NCBI GenBank assembly: GCA_013002285.1
Contig: JABDKJ010000058.1
Coordinates: forward strand, 1-64,000
DNA length: 64,000 nt
Direction: 5' to 3'
From: Flavobacteriales bacterium
GTDB lineage: Bacteria > Bacteroidota > Bacteroidia > Flavobacteriales > JABDKJ01
Below the pieces are notes generated by a model. The model ran no database searches and was not told the DNA's origin. It saw only the letters and a program-made list of their open reading frames with translations. Below, in pieces: positions 28,915-38,328 of this stretch; the first letter of the stretch is position 1; each line of letters starts with the position of its first letter. Made by a program: the position numbers and the translations under genes.

Positions 28915-29660
28915 TGAGTGGATCGAACATATATTTTGCTTCTGATCTTCATTTGGGGATCCCCAGTAGAGAAGCAAGTTTAGAAAGAGAAAGGAAATTC
29001 GTCTCTTGGTTGGAAATGGCCTCTAAAGATGCTAAGGAGGTCCATTTGATGGGAGACATCTTTGATTTTTGGTTTGAGTATAAGCACGCCATTCCAAGAG
29101 GACATATTCGCCTGATGGGTAAGATCGCTGAACTGACCGATAAGGGCATTAAGGTCTATTGGTATTATGGAAACCACGACATGTGGATATTTGATTACAT
29201 ACCTCAGGAATTGGGAGTTGAAATGGTGCCAAATGAATTGGTCAAAGAATATGGGGGAAAACGTTTCTTCCTACATCATGGAGATGGTCTGGGGCCAGGG
29301 GATAAAGGCTACAAAGTCCTAAAGCAGGTTTTCAGGAGTAGGCTCTGCCAATGGCTCTTTGCTCGGTTGCATCCAAATTTTGGAATAGGCGTGGCCAATT
29401 ATTTTTCTAAGACAAGCAGAAATGCAGAACAAGACTATAAGAAAGGATTTCAAGGAGAAGAGAACGAGTGGCTCTTGACATTCTGCAAGGATAAATTAAA
29501 AGAAGAACATTTCGACTATCTCATTTTTGGGCATCGTCACTTGCCTTTGGATATTGCTATTGATCAAAGTAGGTATGTTAACCTAGGAGATTGGATCCAT
29601 CATTTTACATATGCGGTATTTGATGGTCAACAATTAGAACTAAAGAAATTCGAGCAATAA
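28914..29660 (+). CDS. UDP-2,3-diacylglucosamine diphosphatase (LpxH-like)
   Basis: A 248-residue calcineurin-type metallophosphoesterase. The five motifs are clear: SDLHLG (D11, H13), GDIFDFW, GNHDMW, HHGDG and GHRHLP. The FDFWFEY and LHPNFG-type insertions are typical of LpxH/LpxH2, which hydrolyse UDP-2,3-diacylglucosamine to lipid X in lipid A synthesis. The start is GTG 28914, overlapping the preceding stop by one base. With lpxK 5 kb upstream on the same strand, a lipid A role fits, although related phosphoesterases with other substrates exist. Confidence 0.85.
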   Translation: MSGSNIYFASDLHLGIPSREASLERERKFVSWLEMASKDAKEVHLMGDIFDFWFEYKHAIPRGHIRLMGKIAELTDKGIKVYWYYGNHDMWIFDYIPQELGVEMVPNELVKEYGGKRFFLHHGDGLGPGDKGYKVLKQVFRSRLCQWLFARLHPNFGIGVANYFSKTSRNAEQDYKKGFQGEENEWLLTFCKDKLKEEHFDYLIFGHRHLPLDIAIDQSRYVNLGDWIHHFTYAVFDGQQLELKKFEQ

Positions 29661-29664
29661 AAAA

Positions 29665-29695
29665 CCCCAGATCGTTTCCAATATGGGGCTTTCAA
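29665..29695. terminator. Shared terminator between convergent genes
   Basis: CCCCA (29665-29669) pairs with TGGGG (29684-29688), with T-rich sequence on both flanks as read outward. The stem is short and the 14-nt loop is long. It lies between the LpxH-like and T9SS beta-propeller genes. Confidence 0.5.
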
Positions 29696-29710
29696 ATTTT
29701 TCAGATCAAC

Positions 29711-32698
29711 TTACATTTTGATGAACTTACCAAACTGCACTTGGTCTTTCACTCTAATGTTAGCAATGTAAATTCCGTTTGCAAGTCCAGAAGCGTCAAA
29801 CTGAATATTTCTTTGTCCTGCGCTCATATTCATGATGCCCTGAGAAGAAATTAAATTTCCACTCATGTCATATATACTGAACTCTACATCGTTCATTTCA
29901 TTCAAATTGAATGCTATTGTTCCTGTTTCTGTTAGTGGATTCGGATATACATTCAACCCATCAATTAATTTAGAGTCCTCTAAATTGGTAATGTCTTCTA
30001 CATCAACTGTAAAATCCCCACCTGCGAACCAGAAACCTCTACCATGTGTTCCTGCGTAGATCGTGTTCTCATTCCAAACAGCTTGGTCTGCGAAAGTGTA
30101 AGTTTGTTGTAGCAATTCGTAAACTGGCGTTCTTCCAATGGTTTGCTTACCTGTTGAAGGGTCAAAATTGCATTCTTGCCAAGAACCACCATCATTTTCG
30201 CTAACGAATATTCCAAATTCAGTTCCGGCAATGATCCTTCCTGGATTCAGTTTGTCAAATGTTACTGAGTAAACAGGCATTCTTGAGATCCCGTTTATTC
30301 CACTTGGGGCACTCCATACACCATCAAAAGTGTCATTGTCTTGTGTGGATTGCGCACTTTCACTTAATAGAACATGTGAAGAAGAAGTAGAATAACCACC
30401 TGTAGAAAGGGCAACTCTTTCCGGATCGTTAGGGTCTACCGCAATTCCAGTTATACCATTCCCCCCGGCCCCTCTTATAGTAGTAACGTTCACTTTGTAC
30501 GTTACAGGCGTTCCATCAAAGAACATATAACTATCGGCCGAGAAATCGACATTATTCAAGCCTCCGACAATTGTGTCATTAGTGGTCATCGAAATAATGG
30601 AGTCATTGTTTGCTGGCCTAAAAGCAATACTCGCTTCTTCAGGACTGTAAACTTCAGCCAAACCAGATATCCTATCTACTCTACCTCCAGAAGTACCAAC
30701 ATACAAATGGTTCCCATCAGCTGAGAATCTCATTTTTGTTATTGTTCCCGTAATGCTCGTTATAGGGGTCATCCACTCGAAATTCGTTGTATTGAAATTC
30801 GCAGCTTTTCTACTTATAGAAAGCGGATTGGTTCCAGAACTTGAAGTAGCATACCATGTCGAAACATTATCTGGTAGGAAAACTGTGTCTCCTGGAAATA
30901 CAGTTTCCGGAGTTTCGTATTCCAAGGAAAGCCCTAAACTCTGACTTAAATATGGGATCGTGTCTCCTGCAAATATCGTATCAGTAGTAAAGTTCACGTA
31001 TGAAACCTCACTTGTATTATTAGGGTCATTATCAGTTTCCCAAAATTCCTGAACAGTATAGAAAGGTCCGGTTTCATAAGGTCCAAATCCAGAAGAGTTT
31101 ACACCTCCGTCATTTGAACGAGCAACAAATCCATTGTAAATTGAAGTAAAAAGCACTTTCTCATTAAATTGTGAATGTTCAACATCAAATCCATCTCCAC
31201 CACCTACACTTCTCGCTTCTTGAAGTGTATTTCCCAAAAAGTCTATGTAAAGCGATCCATTATCCTGAGTTCCTCCGATAACCTGACCTTTAGGGCCAAA
31301 GTCCATGTCGTATAGTTGAGTTACGTTCAAGTATCTATTTGTCGGATAAATGCTATTTCCATTGTCTTCACTTCTGTATACACCACCATCACAACCTACA
31401 AAAAGCACATTATCACTTGTCCAGTGGAAGTAATGAATGTCAGCATGAATATAATTTCCAGGTTGCTGTCCATTTTGGAAAGCGATCTGTTCCCACTGCC
31501 CAAAGATCGGGTCGGCTACGGCTTTCTCCCATCTATAAAGACGGACACCACCAATAATTACTTTGTCGCAATCTCCCGGAACTACCGTGATATCTTGATC
31601 GTACCAACATTGTCCATTTGCAGAAATACAAGGAGAGAAATCAGAAGTTCCATTATTACTGCTGAATGCGATCTGATCAAAAGTCTGTCCGAAATCGTCA
31701 GAGGCCCAACAACTATGCAAGTAACCAGAACCATTGGACATAAATGCATACATTCTGCTTGGGTCATCCGGACACATCGCAAATTCCGCTCTGTTCACGG
31801 TAGATGGAAGAGGCAATCCATTACCTGATCTATCTTCAAAATTCTGACCACCGTCTGTAGAGATAAATACATTATCCGCAATAACACAAGAGATCACTGA
31901 ACCATCCGTAGAAATATCAGCATCTGTAGATACTGCGCTTCCTGAAGGAAGTCCATCGGCTCTTGGTTCAAGATCATCATTCCCGTCTATATATTTTCTG
32001 AACCCTCCACCGAAAGCTATCCAAACAGCATTGGGATCGTTAGGATCTCTTATAAGCCTATTAACAAAAGACCAATCGTCTCCAGATGAAAGCGTACTTG
32101 GCTCAAAATCGGAAACAACTTCAAAGGTCTCACCGCCATCTGTAGACTTGAATAGTCCATTTCCAAGGAATCCACTTCCTCCAGAACCACTTATTCCTTC
32201 ATTCGAATTTCCTGTTCCCACGTAGATATTTCCATTTCCTAGAATTGAGATGGCAGAGATGACCAAATTAGAATTTAAGCCATCCACAAATTCCCAAGTA
32301 TTTCCCAAGTCTTCAGTTTTGAATAGTCCTCCTGAAACTCCTCCGGCATAAAGGACACTTGGGTTGGCAGGGTCAGATTCTATAGCTCGCACTCTTCCAG
32401 CGATATTATCTGGACCAAGTTCTGTCCAAACCAGATCCTCGGCATCTCTGTTAGCAGTAGGTTTTAGCCTGTCCATAGCGTTTCTCAATTCAAGCACATG
32501 CTCTTTATTGATCTCGCCAGTCTCAGGATCTGCATTCATCATTTTTCGATATTCGAACTGTCCAGCTGCACTCTGCGCAACATCTTCAGAGCTAGTCCTT
32601 GGCTCATAGGAAGGTTCATTGTTTTGTTCATTTTGAAAGTAGGCTGTAACAGCGATCAAACAAACAGGGATCAAATAAAGTGTAGATCTTAATTTCAT
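29711..32698 (-). CDS. T9SS type A-secreted beta-propeller (Asp-box/sortilin-like) protein
   Basis: A 995-residue exported protein. It starts with a signal peptide (LYLIPVCLIAVTAYF). From about residue 95 to 890 it carries repeated Asp-box motifs such as FKTEDLGNTW, FKSTDGGETF, FISTDGGQNF and WASDDFGQTF, as in sortilin/VPS10 and sialidase-like beta-propellers. It lacks recognisable glycosidase catalytic residues. The last ~80 residues (GLNVYPNPLTETGTI, FSIYDMSGNLI, GIYIANIRV, QFGKFIKM) are a type A T9SS sorting domain. It is probably secreted or surface attached; function unknown. A strong promoter and a leader hairpin lie upstream. Confidence 0.88.
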   Translation of the reverse strand: MKLRSTLYLIPVCLIAVTAYFQNEQNNEPSYEPRTSSEDVAQSAAGQFEYRKMMNADPETGEINKEHVLELRNAMDRLKPTANRDAEDLVWTELGPDNIAGRVRAIESDPANPSVLYAGGVSGGLFKTEDLGNTWEFVDGLNSNLVISAISILGNGNIYVGTGNSNEGISGSGGSGFLGNGLFKSTDGGETFEVVSDFEPSTLSSGDDWSFVNRLIRDPNDPNAVWIAFGGGFRKYIDGNDDLEPRADGLPSGSAVSTDADISTDGSVISCVIADNVFISTDGGQNFEDRSGNGLPLPSTVNRAEFAMCPDDPSRMYAFMSNGSGYLHSCWASDDFGQTFDQIAFSSNNGTSDFSPCISANGQCWYDQDITVVPGDCDKVIIGGVRLYRWEKAVADPIFGQWEQIAFQNGQQPGNYIHADIHYFHWTSDNVLFVGCDGGVYRSEDNGNSIYPTNRYLNVTQLYDMDFGPKGQVIGGTQDNGSLYIDFLGNTLQEARSVGGGDGFDVEHSQFNEKVLFTSIYNGFVARSNDGGVNSSGFGPYETGPFYTVQEFWETDNDPNNTSEVSYVNFTTDTIFAGDTIPYLSQSLGLSLEYETPETVFPGDTVFLPDNVSTWYATSSSGTNPLSISRKAANFNTTNFEWMTPITSITGTITKMRFSADGNHLYVGTSGGRVDRISGLAEVYSPEEASIAFRPANNDSIISMTTNDTIVGGLNNVDFSADSYMFFDGTPVTYKVNVTTIRGAGGNGITGIAVDPNDPERVALSTGGYSTSSSHVLLSESAQSTQDNDTFDGVWSAPSGINGISRMPVYSVTFDKLNPGRIIAGTEFGIFVSENDGGSWQECNFDPSTGKQTIGRTPVYELLQQTYTFADQAVWNENTIYAGTHGRGFWFAGGDFTVDVEDITNLEDSKLIDGLNVYPNPLTETGTIAFNLNEMNDVEFSIYDMSGNLISSQGIMNMSAGQRNIQFDASGLANGIYIANIRVKDQVQFGKFIKM

Positions 32699-32730
32699 AT
32701 CAAGGATTTCTTTTTCTTCAACAATTTAGT

Positions 32731-32767
32731 GGCTAAAAATGTTTGGTGTGGACACCTGATTTTAGCC
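32731..32767 (-). promoter_or_regulatory. 5'-leader hairpin of the beta-propeller gene
   Basis: GGCTAAAA/TTTTAGCC outer arms (32731-32738, 32760-32767) enclose an inner GGTG/CACC stem. The predicted transcription start is at about 32768, so the stem-loop would form the very 5' end of the mRNA. Confidence 0.5.
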
Positions 32768-32773
32768 AAGTTC

Positions 32774-32804
32774 CAAATATATTCCTTTCACTACAAAGTA
32801 CAAA
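32774..32804 (-). promoter_or_regulatory. Promoter of the T9SS beta-propeller gene
   Basis: On the minus strand: TTTG (32804-32801), 19 bp spacer, TATATTTG (32781-32774). This is a full match to the Bacteroidota consensus. Confidence 0.75.
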
Positions 32805-32869
32805 TAAAAAAGGGGGCTACATGGCCTTGTTCGAGAAGAAAAAAATAGGTGAGTTTACAAGTCTAAAGA

Positions 32870-33727
32870 CTAAAAAAGATGCTTTTCTGCATGATATGAC
32901 GAACGTACCAAAGGTCCGGATTCCACATATCTGAATCCTTTATCAAGGCCGATCACTTTGAATTCTTCAAAAACTTCAGGTCTAATAAATTCCGCTACTG
33001 GCAAATGCTTGACCGTTGGTTGGAGATATTGACCTAAAGTCAATATGTCCGTTCCTACACTTCTTAGATCATCCATTGTTTCTAAAACCTCTTGATAGCT
33101 TTCTCCAAGTCCAAGCATGACTCCAGACTTGGTTCTCATCCCAGCTTTCTTTAGGCGAAATAGAACCTCAAGACTACGGTCATATTTGGCCTGGATCCTT
33201 ACCTGTTTAGTAAGTCTTCTTACCGTTTCCAGATTATGGGAAATTATTTCAGGTGCCACATCAATGATCCTTTGAAGGTTTTCCCATTTACCAGCGAAAT
33301 CAGGAATAAGTGTTTCCATGGTAGTTTTAGGTGATCTTCTGCGGATGGCTTTAACCGTTTGGGCCCATATGGTGGATCCACCATCTGCCAGATCGTCCCT
33401 ATCTACTGAAGTGATCACACAGTGCTTTACACCCATTAAGAAAACTGACTGCGCTACGCGCGCAGGTTCGAAAATATCTGCCTCCAAAGGTTTTCCTGTA
33501 GCAACAGAACAAAAACCGCAAGAACGTGTGCATATATTCCCTAAGATCATAAAGGTTGCAGTTCCCGCACCCCAACATTCGCCCATATTCGGGCAATGAC
33601 CACTTTCACAAATTGTGTGGAGCTTGTGCTCACTAACAATTTTGCGAACGTTCTTGTAATTTTCTCCGGTAGGTAGCTTCACGCGAAGCCAATCGGGTTT
33701 CTTTTTCTTGGAAAGTATGTCGGTCAA
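32870..33727 (-). CDS. lipA: Lipoyl synthase
   Basis: A 285-residue radical SAM enzyme that inserts two sulfurs into octanoyl groups on lipoyl domains. The auxiliary cluster cysteines are C40, C45 and C51 ([12 protein letters not shown]), the radical SAM cluster is C66/C70/C73 (CTRSCGFC), and the conserved C-terminal RSSYHA supplies the Ser ligand. Length is normal. The only plausible start is TTG 33727, one codon (GCA) after the TAA of the upstream gene and in the same frame, suggesting coupled translation. Confidence 0.95.
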   Translation of the reverse strand: MTDILSKKKKPDWLRVKLPTGENYKNVRKIVSEHKLHTICESGHCPNMGECWGAGTATFMILGNICTRSCGFCSVATGKPLEADIFEPARVAQSVFLMGVKHCVITSVDRDDLADGGSTIWAQTVKAIRRRSPKTTMETLIPDFAGKWENLQRIIDVAPEIISHNLETVRRLTKQVRIQAKYDRSLEVLFRLKKAGMRTKSGVMLGLGESYQEVLETMDDLRSVGTDILTLGQYLQPTVKHLPVAEFIRPEVFEEFKVIGLDKGFRYVESGPLVRSSYHAEKHLF

Positions 33728-33730
33728 TGC

Positions 33731-34486
33731 TTAATTGTATTTTTTACCTAAGAACAAATTTAGGTAGAAATTAAGGAAGAACCGCTTGTTATCGACTTCA
33801 GATATCTGGTCAAATTCATCGGTCATTATGGGAATGTCCTTTGGATAGGCATCAAGTGAAATACCGGTTTCTAATCCCCGAATACCGGTTTGTTCCCCAG
33901 AATATTCAACAAGAAATCCGAATTTGCCATAGACGCCCGGATGCAATTGAAGCTCGCTTATACCTCTGGACCAAGAAGCCCTTCCAAAAATATCTTCGAT
34001 AAAATGCTCGCTTGCATCATATTCCTCCACTACGATATAGTCATAAGGAATGGTGGGTTTTCCTATTTCCAAATAAATGGGTTTCGTTAGCCCGAGGGAA
34101 GGACCGATGGCCCAATTGTATCCGAACTGTACACCACTTTTACGATGTTTATATGTAAGTATTTTGTGTTTTCCGATACTTGGTCGCAAAACATAAAAAC
34201 TATTCTGCTTGCCATATATGTATGGCTTGGCATTTTCATACCAAGGATTGTAGCTCTTCGTTTCTTTTGGATGTTTCATGCTAGCTAGGCTCACATTGAT
34301 CTGCAAAATTTCATTCACGGCTTTCTGATATCCCTTTGTAAAATGAAAACCCCAGCCATGTCCATGGAACTTTATCCCGCCTTTCACCTCTTTTCTATAA
34401 AGCACAGTGGCTTCATCATAAATGGTTTGCTGAGCCATCATGCTCATGGAAAAGAGACATAGAAATATTGTGGTGTAAAGCTTCAT
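33731..34486 (-). CDS. Exported protein of unknown function, possible outer-membrane protein
   Basis: About 251 residues from ATG 34486, which gives a good signal peptide (MKLYTTIFLCLFSMSMMAQ). An in-frame upstream start at 34516 is unlikely because a TAAATTTG promoter element lies at 34507-34500. The mature protein has alternating aromatic strands (FHGHGWGFHFTKGY, VQFGYNWAIGPSLGL) and ends FFLNFYLNLFLGKKYN, suggesting a small beta-barrel. I do not recognise a named family. lipA follows after one codon, so the pair is an operon. Confidence 0.7.
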   Translation of the reverse strand: MKLYTTIFLCLFSMSMMAQQTIYDEATVLYRKEVKGGIKFHGHGWGFHFTKGYQKAVNEILQINVSLASMKHPKETKSYNPWYENAKPYIYGKQNSFYVLRPSIGKHKILTYKHRKSGVQFGYNWAIGPSLGLTKPIYLEIGKPTIPYDYIVVEEYDASEHFIEDIFGRASWSRGISELQLHPGVYGKFGFLVEYSGEQTGIRGLETGISLDAYPKDIPIMTDEFDQISEVDNKRFFLNFYLNLFLGKKYN

Positions 34487-34499
34487 ATACGCGAACATC

Positions 34500-34507
34500 A
34501 AATTTAT
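34500..34507 (-). promoter_or_regulatory. Promoter -7 element of the 33731-34486 / lipA operon
   Basis: TAAATTTG on the minus strand, 13 bp upstream of ATG 34486. It implies a very short leader and excludes the upstream in-frame start. No convincing -33 element was seen. Confidence 0.45.
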
Positions 34508-34540
34508 TAAATTCAACGAAATTCTGGGTAGTTTTGTTTT

Positions 34541-34951
34541 ATGATAACCGCCTCAGTTCAATATACGGGAAATTTAAGAACCCAAGCAAAACACCTTAAG
34601 TCAGGAGAAGAGATCATTTCAGATGCTCCTATAGATAACAATGGAAAGGGTGAAGCATTCAGTCCAACTGATCTTCTCTCAACATCATTAGCATCTTGTA
34701 TGATCACCGTTATGGGAATAGCCGCAGAAAAACGCAACATTGCTTTCAATAATATTACTGGGGAAATTACCAAAGTAATGGCAAGTGATCCACGAAGAGT
34801 AAATTCCATAAAAGTAAAACTTATAATAGACGAAAAGTGGTCTGAAAAAGAAAGAAAAATACTTGAAAAAGTAGGGGTGAATTGTCCGGTGGCAAAGAGT
34901 CTGTCACCGGATCTAAAGCAAGAAATTGAGTTCGTTTATACTAGCTCTTAA
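34541..34951 (+). CDS. OsmC family peroxiredoxin-like protein
   Basis: A 136-residue OsmC/YhfA-type protein. The two redox cysteines are visible: C53 in LLSTSLASCMITVMG and a second in GVNCPVAKSL (~residue 115). These form the peroxidatic/resolving pair that reduces organic hydroperoxides in OsmC/Ohr proteins; YhfA-like members are less well understood. Cytoplasmic. A TAGTTTTG promoter-like element ends only about 4-5 bp before the ATG, so the leader would be extremely short. The last 11 bp overlap the convergent small lipoprotein gene. Confidence 0.88.
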   Translation: MITASVQYTGNLRTQAKHLKSGEEIISDAPIDNNGKGEAFSPTDLLSTSLASCMITVMGIAAEKRNIAFNNITGEITKVMASDPRRVNSIKVKLIIDEKWSEKERKILEKVGVNCPVAKSLSPDLKQEIEFVYTSS

Positions 34952-35072
34952 TTTCCTTTGGTTGCTCTATATCTACTTTACTGTAAGCAGCACACGACTT
35001 ATGCTTAGAGCAAGACGATAGAACACCTACCATAAATATTAGGATCGCCAGGGCAGAAAATATCTTTTTCAT
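34941..35072 (-). CDS. Small lipoprotein, 43 residues
   Basis: The frame encodes MKKIFSALAILIFMVGVLSSC, a textbook lipoprotein signal with Cys at residue 21. The short mature tail is SKHKSCAAYSKVDIEQPKEIKS, with a second Cys. Small lipoproteins of this design are common and usually missed in Bacteroidota. A promoter (TAACTTTG at 35109-35102) lies upstream. The 3' end overlaps OsmC by 11 bp in the opposite sense. Function unknown. Confidence 0.65.
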   Translation of the reverse strand: MKKIFSALAILIFMVGVLSSCSKHKSCAAYSKVDIEQPKEIKS

Positions 35073-35101
35073 AATAATGCTTAAAATGGTCGTTTAAGAC
35101 C

Positions 35102-35134
35102 CAAAGTTACAATATTTATACTCACGTGATCAAA
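35102..35134 (-). promoter_or_regulatory. Promoter of the small lipoprotein gene
   Basis: On the minus strand: TTTG (35134-35131), 21 bp spacer, TAACTTTG (35109-35102), 30 bp upstream of the ATG. The spacer is slightly long. Confidence 0.5.
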
Positions 35135-35245
35135 TAAAGTTACACGTTTGACGGTTTCAACATGTCAATAATAACGTAATTTGAACGTTTAGATCTAAAA
35201 GATCATTGCTCAGATCAGTTGCAAATACCATACTAGAATAGCTTT

Positions 35246-36937
35246 TTGGACAGTATAAGGTACATATTTCCGCTTGTTTCAATATTGCTGTTGATCGCAT
35301 TGTCTGGTCATTCGCAAGGAAAAAATCGTTTTGTGAATGAAAAAGGTACTTTGGAGGTGGAGTTTTATACTCAAGACCCATTACTTGTAAACACTAAGGT
35401 CGATAGTGTTTTGGACCACCTTAGGCAAAGTGGCTACCTAGCGGCATCTTTAGACAGTATTGAAGAATTGGGTCAAACAAAAGTCTATCATTTCTATGAA
35501 GGAGATAAATTGATATGGGAGAAGATCAGTATAGAGCATACGCCACCGTTGGTGCAAGAATTAGGATTGCCAATATCTAGAAAAAGTGAGTTCGGTTGGC
35601 TAGATCTCAAAAGTTATTTCAACAAGATCCTTTCTGAAGCTGAAAATTCGGGCTACCCCTTTGCAAAAGTCTCATTGGCTAATATTCATTCGGAGGAAGA
35701 AAGGGTCTCTTCAGACCTAAAAGTGGAGCTCGGGACTTTGTTCTTCAACGACAGTATCATCGTAAAGGGAGATGCACGTATCAATTACAAATACCTTCAG
35801 AGTGTTCTTAATATTAAAAAAGGAGACATATATAAAGAAGTTCAATTCAAAGGTCTAGATCGGAAACTCAAACAAATACCTTATTTAAAAAGCAAGTCAA
35901 AAGCCCAATTAGTATTTAAAGAAGGGAAAGTAGATACCTATTTGTTCCTGGAGGACAAAAAGGCCAATAGATTTAGTGGGATCGTTGGTTTTCTTCCCAA
36001 TTCAAGTACGGGAAAGACCAATTTTACAGGAGAAATTGAACTTGGATTGGTCAACACCTTGAAATTGGGAGAGAAACTAGACTTTGAATGGCAGCGCATT
36101 AGGCCAGAAGTCTTGGAATTACATGGTGCTATAGACCTTCCATTTTTGTTGAATACACCTTTTGGAGTAGATGCATCGATCAACATTTTCCGTCAAGACA
36201 GCTCGATTTTAGAAGTAAAGAACAATGTAGGGCTTTTATATAATTTTGCATCTGAAGACAAGTTCAAGGTCTACTACTCCACATACAGTTCAGATAGATT
36301 AGAGGATGGCTTGGACCTTGATCAAGGAGGCAGCGATCAGCGGTCTTATGGGATAGGCTTCACTTTTTCAGATCTGGACTACAATTTCAATCCCCGTAAA
36401 GGGTATAGAGCAATTTTCTCTGGAGATGTGGGCACACGAAAGTTCAAAGCACCATCTCAGGTCGATTCTGCCCTGATCTCAATACCTGAGAGTTCTGAAG
36501 TCTATCAGGTAAATTCTTCATTTGAGTATTACATGCCTTCTGGAAAACGGTCAGTTTTTGTATTTGCCATATATGGAGCATCAAAGATCAACGATTATCT
36601 CTTGGATAATGAATTATTGAGGCTTGGGGGGAATAGCAGCCTTCGTGGATTTGATGAAGAAAGCCTGCGGATCACTTCCTATGCGTTTTTAAATACTGAA
36701 TATAGGATCATCACAGATCTCAATTCGAATGTTTTCTTGTTTTCAAATGTGGCATGGACAGAAAGGAACACATTTTTAAATTATGACAAGGATCTGCCAT
36801 TTGGATTTGGGGCAGGAGCAAATTTCGATACAAAAGCAGGTATTTTCTCATTAACCTATGCACTTGGCTCTCAGCAAAATGCTCTGATCAGGTTGAACCA
36901 GTCCAAAGTGCACTTTGGCTTTAAGAGCCTTTTCTAA
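35246..36937 (+). CDS. BamA/TamA-like outer-membrane protein (POTRA plus Omp85 barrel)
   Basis: A 563-residue protein with an N-terminal signal peptide (YIFPLVSILLLIALSGHS). Residues ~30-230 form two or three POTRA-like domains (SVLDHLRQSGYLAASLDSIEEL; VLNIKKGDIYKEVQFKGL). Residues ~230-563 are an Omp85/surface-antigen barrel, with GYRAIFSGDVGTRKF, the LRGFDEESLR motif (the Omp85 L6-loop type R-G-F) and a final aromatic strand ending F. It probably helps insert or translocate outer-membrane proteins or lipids. The start must be TTG 35246: an in-frame TAG lies 12 bp upstream and no ATG is near. It is not the main BamA, which is longer. Confidence 0.82.
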   Translation: MDSIRYIFPLVSILLLIALSGHSQGKNRFVNEKGTLEVEFYTQDPLLVNTKVDSVLDHLRQSGYLAASLDSIEELGQTKVYHFYEGDKLIWEKISIEHTPPLVQELGLPISRKSEFGWLDLKSYFNKILSEAENSGYPFAKVSLANIHSEEERVSSDLKVELGTLFFNDSIIVKGDARINYKYLQSVLNIKKGDIYKEVQFKGLDRKLKQIPYLKSKSKAQLVFKEGKVDTYLFLEDKKANRFSGIVGFLPNSSTGKTNFTGEIELGLVNTLKLGEKLDFEWQRIRPEVLELHGAIDLPFLLNTPFGVDASINIFRQDSSILEVKNNVGLLYNFASEDKFKVYYSTYSSDRLEDGLDLDQGGSDQRSYGIGFTFSDLDYNFNPRKGYRAIFSGDVGTRKFKAPSQVDSALISIPESSEVYQVNSSFEYYMPSGKRSVFVFAIYGASKINDYLLDNELLRLGGNSSLRGFDEESLRITSYAFLNTEYRIITDLNSNVFLFSNVAWTERNTFLNYDKDLPFGFGAGANFDTKAGIFSLTYALGSQQNALIRLNQSKVHFGFKSLF

Positions 36938-36978
36938 AAGGGCCTTCATTTAAATCACTATTTTTACCGATAATAATT

Positions 36979-38328
36979 ATGGAGTACACTGATCTGTTAA
37001 TTGGTATTTTCTTGGGTCTGTCAATTGGGTTTTTGGCGGCTTTTTTATTCTTCAAGTTCGGAAAGGCTTCTAAGGAACTGTTGTCATTGAAAAGTGAAAG
37101 GGAATTTCTCACCAGAAGCATTGAGAAAAGTGAACGATCAGAATTAGAACAAAGACTGCAATTGGAAGAATTAAAAGATCAGATAATTAACGTCAAAGAA
37201 AACAATGCCAGGCTAGCTCAAAAAGAAGAAAATCTCAAAGAAGAAATGCTGAAGTGGAAAGAGGAAAAAAGGAATTTAGATGAACAAATGCATTTGAGAT
37301 TTGAAGACCTGGCTAACAAGATCATAGATAGGAAGACCCAAAAACTAGATGAGTCAAGTAATAAAAATTTAAAAACCATTCTAGACCCATTAAAAGAAAA
37401 GCTCAAGCATTTTGAGGATAAAGTAGAGAAGATCTATAAAGAAGAGAATGATCAAAGAGTTAGTCTTAAAACAGAAGTTAAACACCTTCTAGATCTCAAT
37501 AAGCAATTAAGTAAAGATGCTAATAACCTTGCGACCGCGCTTAAGGGAGATAACAAGACACAGGGAAATTGGGGAGAAGTGGTTTTAGAGCGCGTTCTCG
37601 AAAGTTCTGGTCTAGAAAAAGGAAGGGAATATAAAATACAATACACGGAAGCGGACGAACATGGAAAACCTCAACGTCCAGATGTGGTAGTAGAACTGCC
37701 AGAAAACAAACACATCATTATAGATTCCAAAGTCTCGATCGTTGCTTACGAAAGATATATACAAGCTGAAGATAAGGCGGAGAAAGAAGCTTGTTTAAAG
37801 GAACACATTCAAAGTGTTCGGGCACATATAAAGGGTTTGAGTGAAAAGAATTACCAGGGACTTCAGAAATTAAACACTCCTGATTTTGTTCTTTTGTTCA
37901 TGCCAATTGAGGCATCCTTAGGTCTAGCAGCTGGCCATGACGAGGGTCTTTGGAACTATGCATGGCAAAAAAAGATCGTACTTGTTAGTCCTGCTACATT
38001 GCTAGCTACATTGAGAACGGTTTCTTCGATATGGAAGCACGAAAAGCAAAACTTGAATGCCATTGAAATAGCAAGGCAAGCAGGTGCTATGTTGGACAAG
38101 TTCAACAATTTCACGGAAGACATGATCCAACTTGGAAAACGGATGGACACAGCTAAAAAGTCTTATGAAGGTGCTATGAATAAATTAGTGGACGGTAAAG
38201 ACAACCTGATAGTGAAGAGCAATAAATTGAAAGAGCTTGGTGTAAGAACTAAAAAGAGCATCGATCAACGATTGCTTGATAGGTCATTAACCGATAGTCA
38301 AGAGGAAATTTTTTCCAGTGAAAAATAG
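36979..38328 (+). CDS. rmuC: DNA recombination protein RmuC
   Basis: A 449-residue RmuC. An N-terminal membrane helix (LLIGIFLGLSIGFLAAFLFF) is followed by a long coiled coil (~25-165). The conserved nuclease-like core is at ~180-370, with GNWGEVVLERVLESSGLEKG, RPDVVVELPENKHIIIDSKVS and WKHEKQNLNAIEIA. RmuC limits inversion at short inverted repeats and has a PD-(D/E)XK-like fold. The 3' end overlaps the GWxTD gene by 11 bp. Confidence 0.93.
   Translation: MEYTDLLIGIFLGLSIGFLAAFLFFKFGKASKELLSLKSEREFLTRSIEKSERSELEQRLQLEELKDQIINVKENNARLAQKEENLKEEMLKWKEEKRNLDEQMHLRFEDLANKIIDRKTQKLDESSNKNLKTILDPLKEKLKHFEDKVEKIYKEENDQRVSLKTEVKHLLDLNKQLSKDANNLATALKGDNKTQGNWGEVVLERVLESSGLEKGREYKIQYTEADEHGKPQRPDVVVELPENKHIIIDSKVSIVAYERYIQAEDKAEKEACLKEHIQSVRAHIKGLSEKNYQGLQKLNTPDFVLLFMPIEASLGLAAGHDEGLWNYAWQKKIVLVSPATLLATLRTVSSIWKHEKQNLNAIEIARQAGAMLDKFNNFTEDMIQLGKRMDTAKKSYEGAMNKLVDGKDNLIVKSNKLKELGVRTKKSIDQRLLDRSLTDSQEEIFSSEK

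Noticed and set aside
32743..32934. 63-codon plus-strand frame over the beta-propeller promoter
   Set aside because: It spans a strong minus-strand promoter and leader hairpin and runs into the lipA 3' end; no protein features.
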